64,000 bases of DNA from Ceratodon purpureus (lineage: Eukaryota; Streptophyta; Bryopsida; Pseudoditrichales; Ditrichaceae): positions 36,395,918-36,459,917 of the forward strand of contig CM026426.1 in assembly GCA_014871385.1 (NCBI GenBank), in the 5' to 3' direction. Made by a program: the position numbers and the translations under genes. The notes below the pieces were generated by a model that was given only the letters and a program-made list of their open reading frames with translations, was not told the origin of the DNA and did no database searches. This document shows positions 32,772 through 44,214 of this stretch, one piece after another. The stretch's first letter is position 1; every line of letters starts with the position of its first letter.

Positions 32772-33450
32772 CATTATGTTGGTTATTATATCTGGCGGTG
32801 CTTTATGTTCACAGCGACGAGACGTTTCGAGGAAGGCTATAGTGCTATTTGTTAACGGATTGCTTTGTTTTGAGCAATATATCAAGTGCACCCCTTGCCG
32901 CTTCAATCCGAGGAACATGATGGCTCGTCCCGGTCTTTTGGAATTCTTCAGGATACTTCTCAACAACTTCGAAGTTGGAATATGGTCCTCCATGGCCCCT
33001 GCAAGACTAATTAAGGTTATTCGATATCTCCTACCCGATGAGATTAGATTGAGGTTGCTCTTCTGTTATGGACGAAACAAGTGTTCCAGGCCGCATATGT
33101 ATCCTTTTTGTGACAAGGAGCTATCCAGACTCGTAACGCACGAGAAGACGAAGCACTTCTGTCGTCTAGACAAAATTCTAATGGTTGATGACCAGCCAAT
33201 GAGGCATGTTTTCAATGGAGACCTGGCGTGCTACTTTCCAACTCCGTATAGTGGTGAAATGACGTTACCCAATGCAGCAAATGTAATTCCTGACGAAGCA
33301 ACAGCGTTGCTTCCGTTCATTCTGCCGCTAAAGTATTCCGCCTCGGTAAACGAGTACCTGCGTAGAAATCAGAAGGATGGAAAGTTTAAGCGTAGACTGA
33401 TTGAGAGGTGGCACATTGAAAGAGTGTTACGTAGTGATGGTGGATCGTAG
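32713..33450 (+). CDS. Right-arm block E: FCP1/NIF-like HAD domain, second copy
   Basis: An open frame of up to 245 residues; the first 25 overlap a palindrome, so the coding start is probably an acceptor AG near 32790. It holds KAIVLFVNGLLCFEQYI in the position of motif I, ARPGLLEFFRILLNNFEVGI with WSSMAPARLIKVIRYLLP, a loop CYGRNKCSRPHMYPFCDKEL, and LDKILMVDDQPMRHVFNGDL. The layout again matches FCP1/NIF-type HAD phosphatases that act on phospho-Ser/Thr. Both motif-I aspartates are lost (FVNG), so it is probably a binding fold, not an enzyme. It is the last gene before the right inverted repeat, and one palindrome overlaps its stop at 33443. Confidence 0.6.
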   Translation: MVSMLLRSLFLFRNRRILRSIMLVIISGGALCSQRRDVSRKAIVLFVNGLLCFEQYIKCTPCRFNPRNMMARPGLLEFFRILLNNFEVGIWSSMAPARLIKVIRYLLPDEIRLRLLFCYGRNKCSRPHMYPFCDKELSRLVTHEKTKHFCRLDKILMVDDQPMRHVFNGDLACYFPTPYSGEMTLPNAANVIPDEATALLPFILPLKYSASVNEYLRRNQKDGKFKRRLIERWHIERVLRSDGGS

Positions 33451-33462
33451 GATTCCACTGCA
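33443..33462. repeat. Last palindrome copy, at the end of block E
   Basis: GATCGTAGGATTCCACTGCA: the left half is perfect and the right half diverged. It overlaps the stop codon of block E and lies 185 bp from the right terminal repeat. Confidence 0.6.
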
Positions 33463-33646
33463 CCGATTGTAAACAAACATATCCTTCAATAAAGATATAT
33501 TGAGCTCAATTTGTGCAACATTGTCTGTACTTCGGCTGAAAACTAGTATCTAGTGCATTATTGTGATACTGCCCACGACATCATGGTGTGATTCCACAGT
33601 CTTATAATCATGTGAAAAGTGTACTCGAGGTCCGCTTTTTACCTTT

Positions 33647-33673
33647 AAGTCCGGATTTACTTAAATGTGGCAT
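33647..33673 (-). repeat. Right terminal inverted repeat of composite element
   Basis: Reverse complement of 15201-15227 with no mismatch, followed by CTCT (33674-33677). The sequences inside the two repeats are unrelated, so the repeat is only 27 bp. Confidence 0.65.
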
Positions 33674-33677
33674 CTCT

Positions 33678-34754
33678 TTAGATACAGCTGGCACTGACTG
33701 TGAGAATAGAATGTGAGGAATGTTGAATTGACAAATGGACTGACGCTTCTTGTGTGTTGGAGGGCAGGTGGGGGACTCGGCAACACCGTCGCCCATGACG
33801 GTACGTAAACCCAGTTCTTCCAAACCTCTCAGCGGTGAAGCAAAGGCGCCTCCCTAGCATAGGTACATATAGAGCACGTTGGAGTTTTACTTCAGTTCTG
33901 TAACTTCTCTTCCGTGAATTCCTTGGCTATACTGATAAATGGAAGTGGTTTTCTAGATTTGAACAAACACAGCGGCAAGCCCGTGCGATGTCAATCAGAG
34001 AGCACTACCAATGTCAACCGTGAATACTAGACCCCGTCTCCTTAACTTAGACCTGCGAACAATGAGGTCCACCCCAACAAAGATCTGTTGCTGGCGATAA
34101 GGAGTGGATAGGAATATGGAAAAAACGAGGGCCATTATGACAAATTTGAGCCGAAAAACTAGACCTTCTTTTAGAGGGCCAAGGAGAATTGACCTCCACA
34201 CTAGTACCTTACTGGATGAATGTCGTGGATGGTCCCTTCCGTATCTCATCCATCATGATCCAAGTAGGTAACCCTTGGTTTGAACCCATAGTTACCTTGA
34301 CATGTGGATGAATGGGGGCTTTTTGGCCTTATTGTGCACTCATCCTTATGAACCCACATCCATTTAAAGGAATAATTGCAACTTGAAATTGCCTTCCAAT
34401 GAAATGAGAGGACCTAAACATTTTTGTGCACATAAATTGGAGTGGATATCACTTGTGGTTTCAAAGGAGATTTGTAAGTCAAGCACCTTTGAAGTTTTGA
34501 ATGGGGTATGTTTGAAACCATTAACTCATTGGATTTATTTGTTTTTTTTTAATTGCATGCATTAAAAATATATGCACATTTGTATGGTTTATATTTTAAG
34601 AGCATGTTTTTGTAACAATTTAATAATTTTTTATTTCCTAGTCTTATAGGTGTTTTTGAATAATTACACAAAGCAGAGATATAATTTTTTTGTAGAAATG
34701 CAATCATGATGGATATGGCTTAAAGAGTTGTGATGTATTCTAAAGTTTCTCTAT
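33678..34754. other. Non-coding stretch
   Basis: No gene supported. GC content drops at about 34.3 kb, where the AT-rich MULE-type element probably begins. Confidence 0.4.
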
Positions 34755-35334
34755 GATGGGTATTTCTTCCATATGGTTGTGATTTATCTCATATGTAGCC
34801 CATGATGGGTATTTCCTAGAGAAGAAGATGCATTTCAAAATCTCTACGATGGATATTTTCTAGAGATCGTGATACGTTTTAAAATTGTTCCATGATAGGA
34901 AATACCAAGATGAGTAAACCCTAAAGATGGCGATGGATTTAAAATTATGTTTATGATGGGTATTGTCTAGGGACTTAGGAGGGGTGTCCAAGTGTGCTTA
35001 TTATTATGATTGTTTCAAAGTTTTGTGATATAACTCCATTCGGGCTATGATGGGTATTGCCCCAATCTTCTAGTGTGTCATTAACCCATGAAAGGGACAA
35101 CCAGAGATAAATCTTTTTCTTTAAAAACTCGGGTATGATGGGTATTGCTTGGAGGATTGTAACATAATTTGAAGTAGATTTATGATGGGTATTTTTCGTA
35201 GGTTGAGAAATAATTCAGAAGGTCTTTGTGATGGGTATTGTCAAGAGAGTTATGAGAGTTGTTTATGTATGCTTGCTTTGTGGATAATTTCAAGTTCTTG
35301 TGATAAATGTTATTTGGGCTTGATGATGGATATT
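34755..35334 (+). repeat. Left subterminal GATGGGTATT array
   Basis: About nine copies of GATGGGTATT or GATGGATATT, at 34755, 34804, 34848, 34955, 35049, 35137, 35184, 35230 and 35325. They are irregularly spaced (44-107 bp) in one orientation, directly upstream of the transposase start. Confidence 0.88.
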
Positions 35335-35507
35335 GCTCAATTATGAAGGTGCATACTTTTGTGTAGGCATGATTGTTCTTGTGTGCAAACCTTTTTAATT
35401 TTTTTCATTCTGTAATTTAATAATTTATTCACTTAGACTTATTTGATTATACTTTCAATTTGAATTATTTGATGTGCTATATATTATTTCCATTTGTAGA
35501 ATACGAA

Positions 35508-37979
35508 ATGCCTCGGCAAAAAAGAAATCTCATTGTACCTCAAAGTCCTTCCTTGGGACCAATTTCGTGTCAAGATCTTGTATGGAAGCAAGGAGCACAA
35601 AAAGGCTATGGAAACATGACTACCATCATGCGTGCATACATTCCCTTTGACAGAGTGGGAGATTTCTTGAGGGGACAAACATATGAAGGTAATAGAAGTG
35701 GGATGGAACGTTGCTGATAGGATTCAAGGAACACATGTGTTAAGGCCTCAGGTAGACTCTTACGTTGAGGATATTTATTATGAGTGTCCTTTTGGTCCTA
35801 AAGATCTTAGAGGGGACCCTGCTCATCTCAATTCTAAAAAACGGGGATGTCTAGCTAGATTCTCTATCAAGCAGCTCTTGCTCAGGCTGGATGTGGCTGA
35901 GGCTGCTTATTACCAGGTTGACCACAATAGCGAAGACGGGACACCTGCACATGGATTAAAAGACAAAGATTCTATAGGGAGAAAGTTAGCTTATCAACCA
36001 AGAATGTCTCTTGAGTTGAAAAAATGGATGAAAACACGTTTAAGTGAAGGATTCACTGATAAACAACTTTATGAGAAGCATAGACGGAATTGGATTGAGA
36101 GGAGGAAGATGAAATGTCCTGAGATCCGTGATGACTTTGTGGAGCTAAGGGACATTGCTTCTTATGAGAGCAGACTCAAGATGGGAGTATGGCGCCGACA
36201 CCCTAATGATTTCGAGACCATGAAGATGTGGATGAAGGAGCATCCTGAGAATGTCTTCGTGTGGCACAAGAAGGATGATGTGACCGCTTTGCCCTTCATT
36301 CTTGGTATCCAAACTCCTTGGCAAAAGGAGATGATGCTAAAATATGGACATAATGGGGCCATTGCAATGGATGCGACTTTCGGTACAAATGTCCCCAAGT
36401 ACCCTCTTTATACTTTGCTTGTCTTTGATCACTGGAGTAATGGCATTACCGTTGCATGGGTGTTAAGTAGTCGATCATGAGAGGAGGATTTAGTAATGTG
36501 GTTAGAACCTCTTCGAAGGAATTTGGAAGGTACAAGACCTGATTTTCTATCATCGTGCTTTATTGTTGATGATGCTGTAGAACAAAGGAATGCTTTGAAA
36601 CGGGCTTGGCCTGAATCAAAGGTTCCTATTTACTTATGTTCTTTCCATGTTTTAAAGAACTGGAAGAACCACATTTGGACCAAAGTACCCAACCTAAATT
36701 CTTTAAGAGAGCTTGTTTATTGGCAATTGCATTCTTTTTTGTACATGCCTATTGAGTACCAAGAAACAGAGGAGGATTTCTTGAAGCGTGCTCGTGATTG
36801 GAGCAAAACCATGTTCAACTTTTTATATATCAAAAGCATGGAAGACTACATTGAGGTTCATTATGACCATCAAGGTGAGTTTCTCTTTGAACCATTTTGA
36901 AAACTACTTGATATTTCCATTTCCAATTCTTATGATTCTTTTTGGTTTATAGAGTGAAAGCATTGTTCATGGAAGTTTGTCATTTTATGTACAAACCTTA
37001 ATACTAAAATAACATAGTGTATTGTATTCTATTTACAGGGATGTATCTTATTGGTCATTGAAGGAATCCCCACTCCAATCAAGACACACAAGTTAGCATT
37101 GAGTCATATCATTCTGCTCTTAAGAGATGGATGAAGATTGACAATCACCAGCTTCCAGGGAGGAGGATGGATTCTCTGGTATGGTGGTTGACTAATCCAA
37201 TAGAGACTTATTACATGTACAATGATGGGAGGAAGCTGAACGGCTTTGTATTGAATAAGCACGTTGAGAAGATTGTGGCAAGCCGAATTGCCAAGGCTAA
37301 GGCTATACCTATCGAATATGTTTGAAGACATCATGCAATTGAAGGACTCTGGCAGATGCATTCTGAAAGTGCCATTGGGCGATGGTATGACATTATGGAT
37401 CCTTATACCAAGTATGCCTCTTGTTCTCGTGAATGGGCCATTCGTGGGAACATGTTCAAACATCAACTTGTTATTATCAAGTTTTCCACCGATATTTCTT
37501 GGATTGACATGTTGGAGTTCCTTGGTACTTATTATGGTTCAGTACCTGGAGGGCTTCAGGCTATGTTTGAGCATAGTGTTCCAATAGACTCATTTGAGGA
37601 CATCGAAGGAGATGAAGATGAAGAGGATATTGAAGATGTTACTAACATAGATGACAACTTTGCTCTACAAGACTTTGATGGAGCTAGTACGTCTAGAGAT
37701 TTTGATGGTGTTAGGCAAACTCAACATTCTATAGAAGGATCTTTACAAGTAATTGATAAACTTGTAGAAGAGTCTAGAGAATTAACTCGTGAAGGTGGTT
37801 TAAAGTTGGTCCAACACCTCCAAGCCATGATGACAAAGGTCGTCACAAGCGTCAGACGGATTCGGGCTCAACAAGATGCAGAGAGTTTGCATCCTCAATC
37901 CGTATTCGAGGTTGTCGATGATGGTATGGGCACTTCAATTGTTCAAAGAAAGCATTACCGGGAAATTAGCTATGACTAG
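35508..37979 (+). pseudogene. FAR1/MULE-type transposase, nearly complete
   Basis: The start ATG at 35508 follows AATACGAA. The first exon reads MPRQKRNLIVPQSPSLG to about 35688 and probably ends at GAAG|GTAATA. The main exon (35700-36870) holds an N-terminal DNA-binding region and the MULE catalytic core: LGIQTPWQKEMMLKYG, D1 in IAMDATFGTN (about 36360) and D2 in CFIVDDAVEQ (about 36560), followed by YLCSFHVLKNW. After an intron (about 36875-37038) come the glutamate in VSIESYH (about 37100) and a SWIM-like region CSREWAIRGNMFKHQ (about 37430). There two Cys positions are Arg and Phe, so the zinc site is lost. Three in-frame stops, all TGA (36478, about 37060 and about 37323), break it. All three catalytic acids are still present. 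The C-terminus is an acidic tail. Confidence 0.8.
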
Positions 37980-38306
37980 GATGTCCACTAAAAAGAAAAG
38001 CAAAAGTACAGCGTTGTAGTAATTCATAGGAGATTTGTTTTGGTTGTAAAAGTGTTATTTCTTTAAATATTATAGGTTAATATAAAGAAGTAGTATTGTA
38101 CATTCATGAATATTTTTTTAATGATGACATAAAATTCAAAATCTCTAGATTGTGTGTCTTGTAAAATTTCAAAAGAAACCATCAAAATCATAATCTCAAT
38201 AATTTATAAATTCTTATTATAACTTCATGTCCATACCCATCCCAATTTTAATTTTAAAAAGAAGTTCCATCATTAACTTGGAATTGCTTGAAAACATGAG
38301 CTTTGC

Positions 38307-38690
38307 AATACCCATCTTCATAAAAAAAGATTAATTTTACATGAGCTTCATAAGAATACCCATCACGAAATAGTTTCGGGCACAATAATTATATCGTTGG
38401 TTTTTAAACTTCAAGGTCCTTGACCTTGCAATACCCATCTCAAAGTGTCTTCAAATATCTCATGAGCTTGAGGCAGTACCTATCTCAAAGACATTTTGAA
38501 CTTTCACATACCCATTACGAAGCAGTTTTCAACTATCACTTGACTTGAGTGTAATACCCATCACGAAATAGTTTTGAGTTCAATAAGCATATCTCTGATT
38601 TTTAAGCCTTAAGGCTCATAATCTCTCCAATACCCATCTCAAAGAACTTTGATATATCACAAAAGCTTAGGGGCAAAGGAAATACCCATC
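38307..38690 (-). repeat. Right subterminal AATACCCATC array
   Basis: Copies of AATACCCATC at 38307, 38355, 38430, 38553, 38629 and 38681, with degraded ones near 38476 and 38506. They are in the opposite orientation to the left array. Confidence 0.88.
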
Positions 38691-39016
38691 TCGAGTCAAT
38701 TTTGAAGCAAATAGTTAAATATCTAAAGTACAAAACCTTGGCAACCTTGAACTTGGAAATACACATATGTTGATGGTTTACAATGAACTTCCAAATCCAT
38801 TTGCAATACTTATAATGAATCATTTTCTTAAAAATGATGGAAAAACTTTATGAAAGAAAGGTGTTTCAAATAATCCACAAAATTGACATTTCAAGTAAAA
38901 CAATGATATGCAAAAATGAATGCCTCATATTCCACAATATTTTTCCAACCATCACAATGAGGTTAGAAACAAGTCAATCTAAAAGAAAGGCTACAGAACC
39001 AAAAAAACTAATGCAG

Positions 39017-40214
39017 TTAGAAATCGTAAGCATCCTCTCCATTTCCTTGGTCTTCTCTTACTCCACTTTCTTCTACTGGAGTTCCACCATCTCCTCCATT
39101 ATTTTCTCTTTCTCCATCTCCTTCTCTACTAGCTCCACCATCTACTTCATGCCCTTCTTCATCATCATTATTGTCTTCATCTTCATCATCATCAGTTTGT
39201 GAAACTATCTCTTCATAAACCTCCTCTTCAACCTCTTCTTCACTATTGAAAATATCATCACTTAGGCCATGTTTTGCACGATAGGAATCACATGCAACCT
39301 CCACACGCTCCATTCTTGACACATTCTCCATCTCATAAAACTTGGTCTTCAAAAACAAGTATCTTGCAATTCACCTATCCTCCCCCGTGATGAGACTATA
39401 CACAAAAATATTAAAATAATTCATAAGTATATGAAAATGTAAATCTCTTAACATGAACAAAAACAATGACAAAACTTAGAAGAAGAGAAGAAATTTAAAC
39501 TCACATATTCTTCATTGACTTGGCACGGTGCCACTTCAAAAAAGAAGCCACCAAACCCCTCTTCTCCTTCTCATTCCTTTGCCACTTAGAATAATAAAAA
39601 TTCTCTTGAAAAGCCTTGGTGACTTTCTTGTTGTTTTGAGGATTTGTTTTCACCAACTTTGCAAGGGCCTCCAAATTGTGCAATTTCTCAATCTTGGAGA
39701 AATTTATATTATCTTTGCCCAAAGATTCTACTCCAAGAAACTCTTTCAATTTCCCTTTATTCTTGATGACACTAAAAAGAAGTAGACATTGCCCTGGAGG
39801 TGGCTCCTTCCTAGCTCTCTCCTCCAATTTCTTCCAAGAGATTTGAGCCCTCTTGCACCAAGCCTCCTTCTTCTTCTCAAACTTCTTCTTCTCCCTCAAG
39901 TAAGATGTAGTCATGATCTTCAAATTTGGATTATTGGTAGTCTTCTTCTTCTTCTTGGTCTTCTCATTCTCATCTTCTTTAGGCCCAGGCTTCAATTTCG
40001 CTAACTCCAACTTATTAGCATTCTTCATGTGGCCATTGAAGTGGAACTTGTGTTTGAAAGGTCCATATGGACACTTCTGATTGTTAACACTTACAAGGCA
40101 CAAATAGGGGTCATCCTTACCTTTACCTTTGGACCAATGCTCTCCTTGAATTGCATCATCCATGTTTTCCACCACTTTAGGTATCTCATCCCCATTCCTA
40201 TTCTTCTTCACCAT
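39017..40214 (-). CDS. Unknown spliced gene, lysine-rich then acidic
   Basis: The minus-strand ATG at 40214 opens MVKKNRNGDEIPKVVENMDD. Exon 1 (40214-39505) has GEHWSKGKGKDDPYLCLVSV, a possible Cys/His pair (CPYGPFKHKFHFNGH), a long Lys/Glu-rich helix region and QENFYYSKWQRNEKEKRGLV. A donor AT|GTGAGT at 39504 and an acceptor TTGCAAG| at 39363 define a 142-base intron. Splicing keeps the frame, giving KN-I-YLFLKTKFYEMENVSR and then a very acidic tail (DDDEDEDNNDDEEGHEVDGG) ending at 39017. The product is about 350 residues. I recognise no family. It lies next to the right subterminal array and could be an accessory gene of that element or a host gene. The frame looks intact. Confidence 0.6.
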
Positions 40215-40553
40215 GGCTACAAAAAATCACAATTAAAATTCAATTAGTTCCAAATAACATTAGAACTCCTAAACACAAAACTCCATAATTCTAAATCCGA
40301 AAGGATTGCAAACATTTAAAAATAAACTCCAATATTGAATGTAATTGCAAATAAACATATAATTGGACATTTAGTACTTTGTAATACAAAACTAGAAGCC
40401 TACAATCAACATTCAACTAAACCTTATACATGTTACACTTTATGAAGTTCATACAATGAGCAAAGTAGCTAAAACACTGAACCGTAATACTCCAAAAACA
40501 ATACAAACTTAGAAAATATAAATACAATCCATACATTTCTTCAACACAACTCA

Positions 40554-41105
40554 TATAGAGACCAAGACAAAAAGTTGGGGTCCTAATAGTTTTTCACTAT
40601 TTGAAGCTCTAATTTTCATAAAATTCAAAAACTAATCATATGCTTACAAAGCTAAGCGAGTGAAATAGAATATTCTAAAATTCAAGAGGATCAAAAAGAT
40701 GAAGTAACAAGATAAAATGTGAAAATAATAAATTACAGTATTTTACAATTAATGTACTTTAAAAGTATATTGACAAGTTTGCCGTTGATATACCACCAAT
40801 TACCATCAATGTATTCTCAATGTATAAATGCTTGCTTAAGTGTAGGACCTTTCAAGCCATAGAAACCAACTTATAGCCAAAAAAGTGTTGATGAGTACAC
40901 CTACTTAGTGAAATAGAAGGTGCAAAATTTTCCCTTGATTGTAATTAAAGGCATAGTGGATCAGCCTGATATTTCATAAGATTTTTATACCTTTGTCCCC
41001 TTTACTCAACTTTCCAAGCATATAATTTATTTCAAATTTGGTGAGAAATTGAATTTGTGGGAAATGTTTAAGTGAAGACTCCATCTTTTTGTCTTGGTCT
41101 CTATA
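40554..41105. mobile_element. 552-bp MITE, copy 2
   Basis: Same length, orientation and ends (TATAGAGACC...GGTCTCTATA) as 15468-16019, with about a dozen differences by eye, so both copies moved recently relative to other elements here. It lies upstream of the minus-strand gene at 39-40.2 kb. Confidence 0.88.
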
Positions 41106-43351
41106 CAAGAATTGAATGATTCTAAACCAATGCACAATCAAACATCAAGACAAATGTAGAAATTAACTTGCATAAACATACATTAAAAATCATTTGTTAC
41201 AAGTCGTTCTCCTACCTAATACTCATTCTAACTCCTTTCTTTCTTCTTGAACCTACACTTCAACCTACAAAAAAATAACAAAGGATTCTAAAACATACTA
41301 TTCAAAATTCTAAAACATGTCAACTAGAAATTTCATTTTCAAGGTGAAAAACACAAAAACAATCAAAACAAAATACAAAAACCCTAATCCAAACAAGCTT
41401 TGAAATGAGTGATCAAATAAATCAAATAAAAATTGTATTTGTTAAGGGGGCGACGTTGATTTCGACGGGGAGCAGGCGACCTGTCGTACTTGTCGTACCA
41501 AGCGACCAGGCTGAGGAGGTGCAAGGCTGAGGTTCCAGCTGCGAGGAGGCAGCCAGGGAAGAGGCAGCCAGGGCGATGGGAGAGGCCAACTACGGCCACG
41601 GTAAGGCGAGGGCAACGACAACGATATGGCACAGGGCGAGGGGGACGACGCAGGAGGGAGGCGGACTCAAATCGGGCGGGAGGCGGCGAGGCAGGATGCT
41701 GGATGAGGCGGGATGTTGGGGAACGAGCGGGGACGGCAGGGAGCGGGACAGGGGGACGGCAGGCTGACCGTGGTTAAGGAAGGGGGGGTCGGATGAACCC
41801 CCACACTTCATCCCGCAAGGGTACCAGTGTGGGTGCTGATCCTCCCCAGGCCTTTTAGAGGTGATTGTTCCTAGTAGAAGGGTAACAACAGAGAGGGAGA
41901 CAAGTCAGCCTGAGCCATACCGTGTTCCTGGTCTAGTGTCTAACGGGCAAAGGAGTCAAGCCCCGGGAAGGAGGATAGCCATCCAACGCATGCCAAAGAG
42001 AAACCACACGCAATGCCAGGGACAGAGAAAATAGGCTTCGCATCATGCGTATTGCAGGAAACCTGGGGTGTGGTAAGGTCGCTCGCAAAAAGGCCCACAT
42101 TCCCTGCCCTCCTTCATATTTCAGCACCCTAGGTAATTACCAATGATATTGCATAATAGCGCATCTCGCGGGTTTTGGGACGCGTCAAAAGCTGACTCAC
42201 TTCTTTATCGGAGAATGCCATTGCAGGCGATGGTGTCAACTCATTTGGGACGAAAAGGATTCACCAAGATCCCTTGCCGAGGAAGGCTGCTCCATTGACA
42301 CATGCCAACGAGCAGGGAACTAGCGCTCCAATGGCGGCCCAACTCACTTTTGGTTCATTTGATGACCCAAGTCTTGCGGTACGAGCGACCATTGCCACAG
42401 AAGAGGGTTCCATCGTCTCAGCCAGCATGGACCCCTCTTGTACCTCTCAAAAGAGAAAGGCCCCTTGCAAGCGGTAAGCACAACCCCAACCGTACGTAGA
42501 ACATGATCCACAACTCTGATGTATATCATCTCACTTATCATGCTATGTAACTCTTGGCATCCTTGCCGAGTCTAAGTTTTTTGATGTATAGAATTTGGGG
42601 GGGTTTACTACACAAAGCTTCTCCTGCGCGCTTCAAGTGTACAAATCAAGCATAGATTTTCCTTTTTGTGCTTAGTGAGGCATTATTTTTGTCTTTGTAT
42701 AGCAAGAAGTACAACAAAGACCAGACAGTGTAAGTAGTCACCGCGAGATTGAAACCATTTATTGTATAAGAATTAACATACACTGCACCAAAGTGCCTTT
42801 GGTTCATTAGCTCACTGTCTCCAAGCCTTCCTAAATTCCCATTGTCACTCTGCCGCATTCATGGATGTTTTGTGCAGAGAATAGTGCTACAGAAATCACT
42901 CGTGATTGTAATTGAATGTCTCTTGCGAGTTCAGTGGCGCTCTCTCCTGTTCTTAGAGGAGCTGAAAAGGCTACTTAAGAAGTCTCGGCGCCGGCGGAGA
43001 GTCATACTAACGAATTGTGCGGCCTCCCTTTGTGTTGGATGAAGCACACTTCGTGCAATTTGAAGCTCCATAGCAACGTCTCTCGCATCCATGGCGCGTA
43101 GCTCTGGGCCTCTAAGTGCCTCTTCACGAGACGGTGCTTTGGATCTTGGTCGTGGATGGCGGCACCGAGACGGTTGATGTTGTTGTCGAGACGCTTGTCT
43201 TCCTCTCATATAGGGGGGGTGGTGGACGTGAACCTTCTGGCTTGGCCTTGGGCGAGACTATACCCGGGGAAGGCTCCCGTCTTGTCTCGAGTTTTACTTT
43301 GGGTTCGATTTCCGTTAGTTCGGGGAACTATACCAGCTGCAATAAATCGCC
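41106..43351. other. No supported gene; GC-rich block
   Basis: 41.1-41.4 kb is AT-rich and may hold the 5' untranslated part of the minus-strand gene to its left. At about 41.44 kb the sequence switches sharply to GC-rich with short repeats (GAGGCAGCCAGGG twice at about 41543-41575; many GAC/GGG blocks) up to about 42.2 kb. Short frames such as 42274-42477 are not convincing. Confidence 0.4.
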
Positions 43352-44214
43352 TCAAGACATACCGTAAAGAGTCCCGCACACCTTTACGATGTCTCGTTCA
43401 GCAAAGTCAGTGCGCAACATCCTAAGCACCTTTAATTGGTATGTGCACAGATTGCCCTTCATTGAGTGAGGGCATTCACAACATCCCCACTCCGTCTCGG
43501 GGTTGTACACAGCGTAGCGAAGAGCTTGGCCTCTTGCTAGAACAAAGATAAGCTGGTTCTCCAGCTTCGGTTGAAGTGAGACACAGTGGTCCGGAATCTT
43601 CCGGGCTTGTAGAAGTGAGTTTTTTACCACTCAGTCCCTCTTTCGCTTGCCTTCGAAGCCGTTCTCTTTCATGTACGCATTAGACTCGTATCAGTTTATG
43701 ACATCATTTGTCAACTTATCAATCAACGTCTCCTTACAAGCCTTCCCAGAGATGCTTTTAACACTGCCTTCAGATTACTATGGGATGACTCAATTGCTAC
43801 ATTCGTATCCTACCCTGCATGTGGGATATTGCGAATGCCCGTCACCGACATGTCAAGTATATTCATCCACGTTGTATCTACATAGCTCCAGATCGCAGTA
43901 GCACCATACACTTTGGTTCAGATGAAAGCAAATTTGTGTCTCGCATATTCCAGGAATGGCATCCTCGGTATAGGTGATTCCGAGAGGTATATGAGGTTAC
44001 CGAGCTCGCGAAGTGCCCATGCACGCGTGACGATCCCATTGATGTTGGAGCAAGCATTTTTCTGCCATGCCCGACGCACATGCCATAGACAGAGAAACAA
44101 CAAGCATTTGGGGCATATCTGCCTGTGTCTTGAAATGGAAAAGTATGAGACAATACAGAAGATCAAATTTGTCTTGGAAATAAGAACAAGATGAAAGAAA
44201 ACAGTAAAAAACAA

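Larger units (their letters stand above)
15201..33673. mobile_element. Candidate 18.5-kb composite transposon with palindrome arrays
   Basis: A perfect 27-bp inverted repeat (starting ATGCCACATTTAAGTAAATC) lies at 15201-15227 and, inverted, at 33647-33673. Directly outside both copies is CTCT (15197-15200 and 33674-33677), as for a 4-bp target duplication. All copies seen of a 20-bp palindrome (about 40) lie between these ends and none outside. The left arm carries a minus-strand transposase-like gene. The right arm carries plus-strand coding blocks with two FCP1-like domains. A 4.4-kb non-coding centre separates the arms. Two MITEs have inserted inside. I cannot assign a superfamily. The genes are decayed, so this copy is probably immobile. 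Confidence 0.6.
34755..38690 (+). mobile_element. MULE-like DNA transposon with inverted subterminal arrays
   Basis: A FAR1/MULE-type transposase gene is flanked by arrays of a 10-bp motif: GATGGGTATT on the left (34755-35334) and its reverse complement AATACCCATC on the right (38307-38690). The coordinates given are the outermost clear motif copies; the true ends lie a little beyond, and I could not find terminal repeats or a target duplication. Such inverted subterminal arrays are typical transposase binding regions in cut-and-paste elements. Confidence 0.7.

Noticed and set aside
15201-33673. An endogenous large DNA virus or Polinton
   Set aside because: No capsid, packaging ATPase, DNA polymerase or protease was recognised, and the left-arm gene looks like a cut-and-paste transposase.
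35508-37979. Selenocysteine or readthrough at three TGA codons in the MULE transposase
   Set aside because: One TGA sits where relatives have Cys, but the SWIM finger has also lost two Cys residues and the frame changes near 35.69 kb, so plain decay explains it better.
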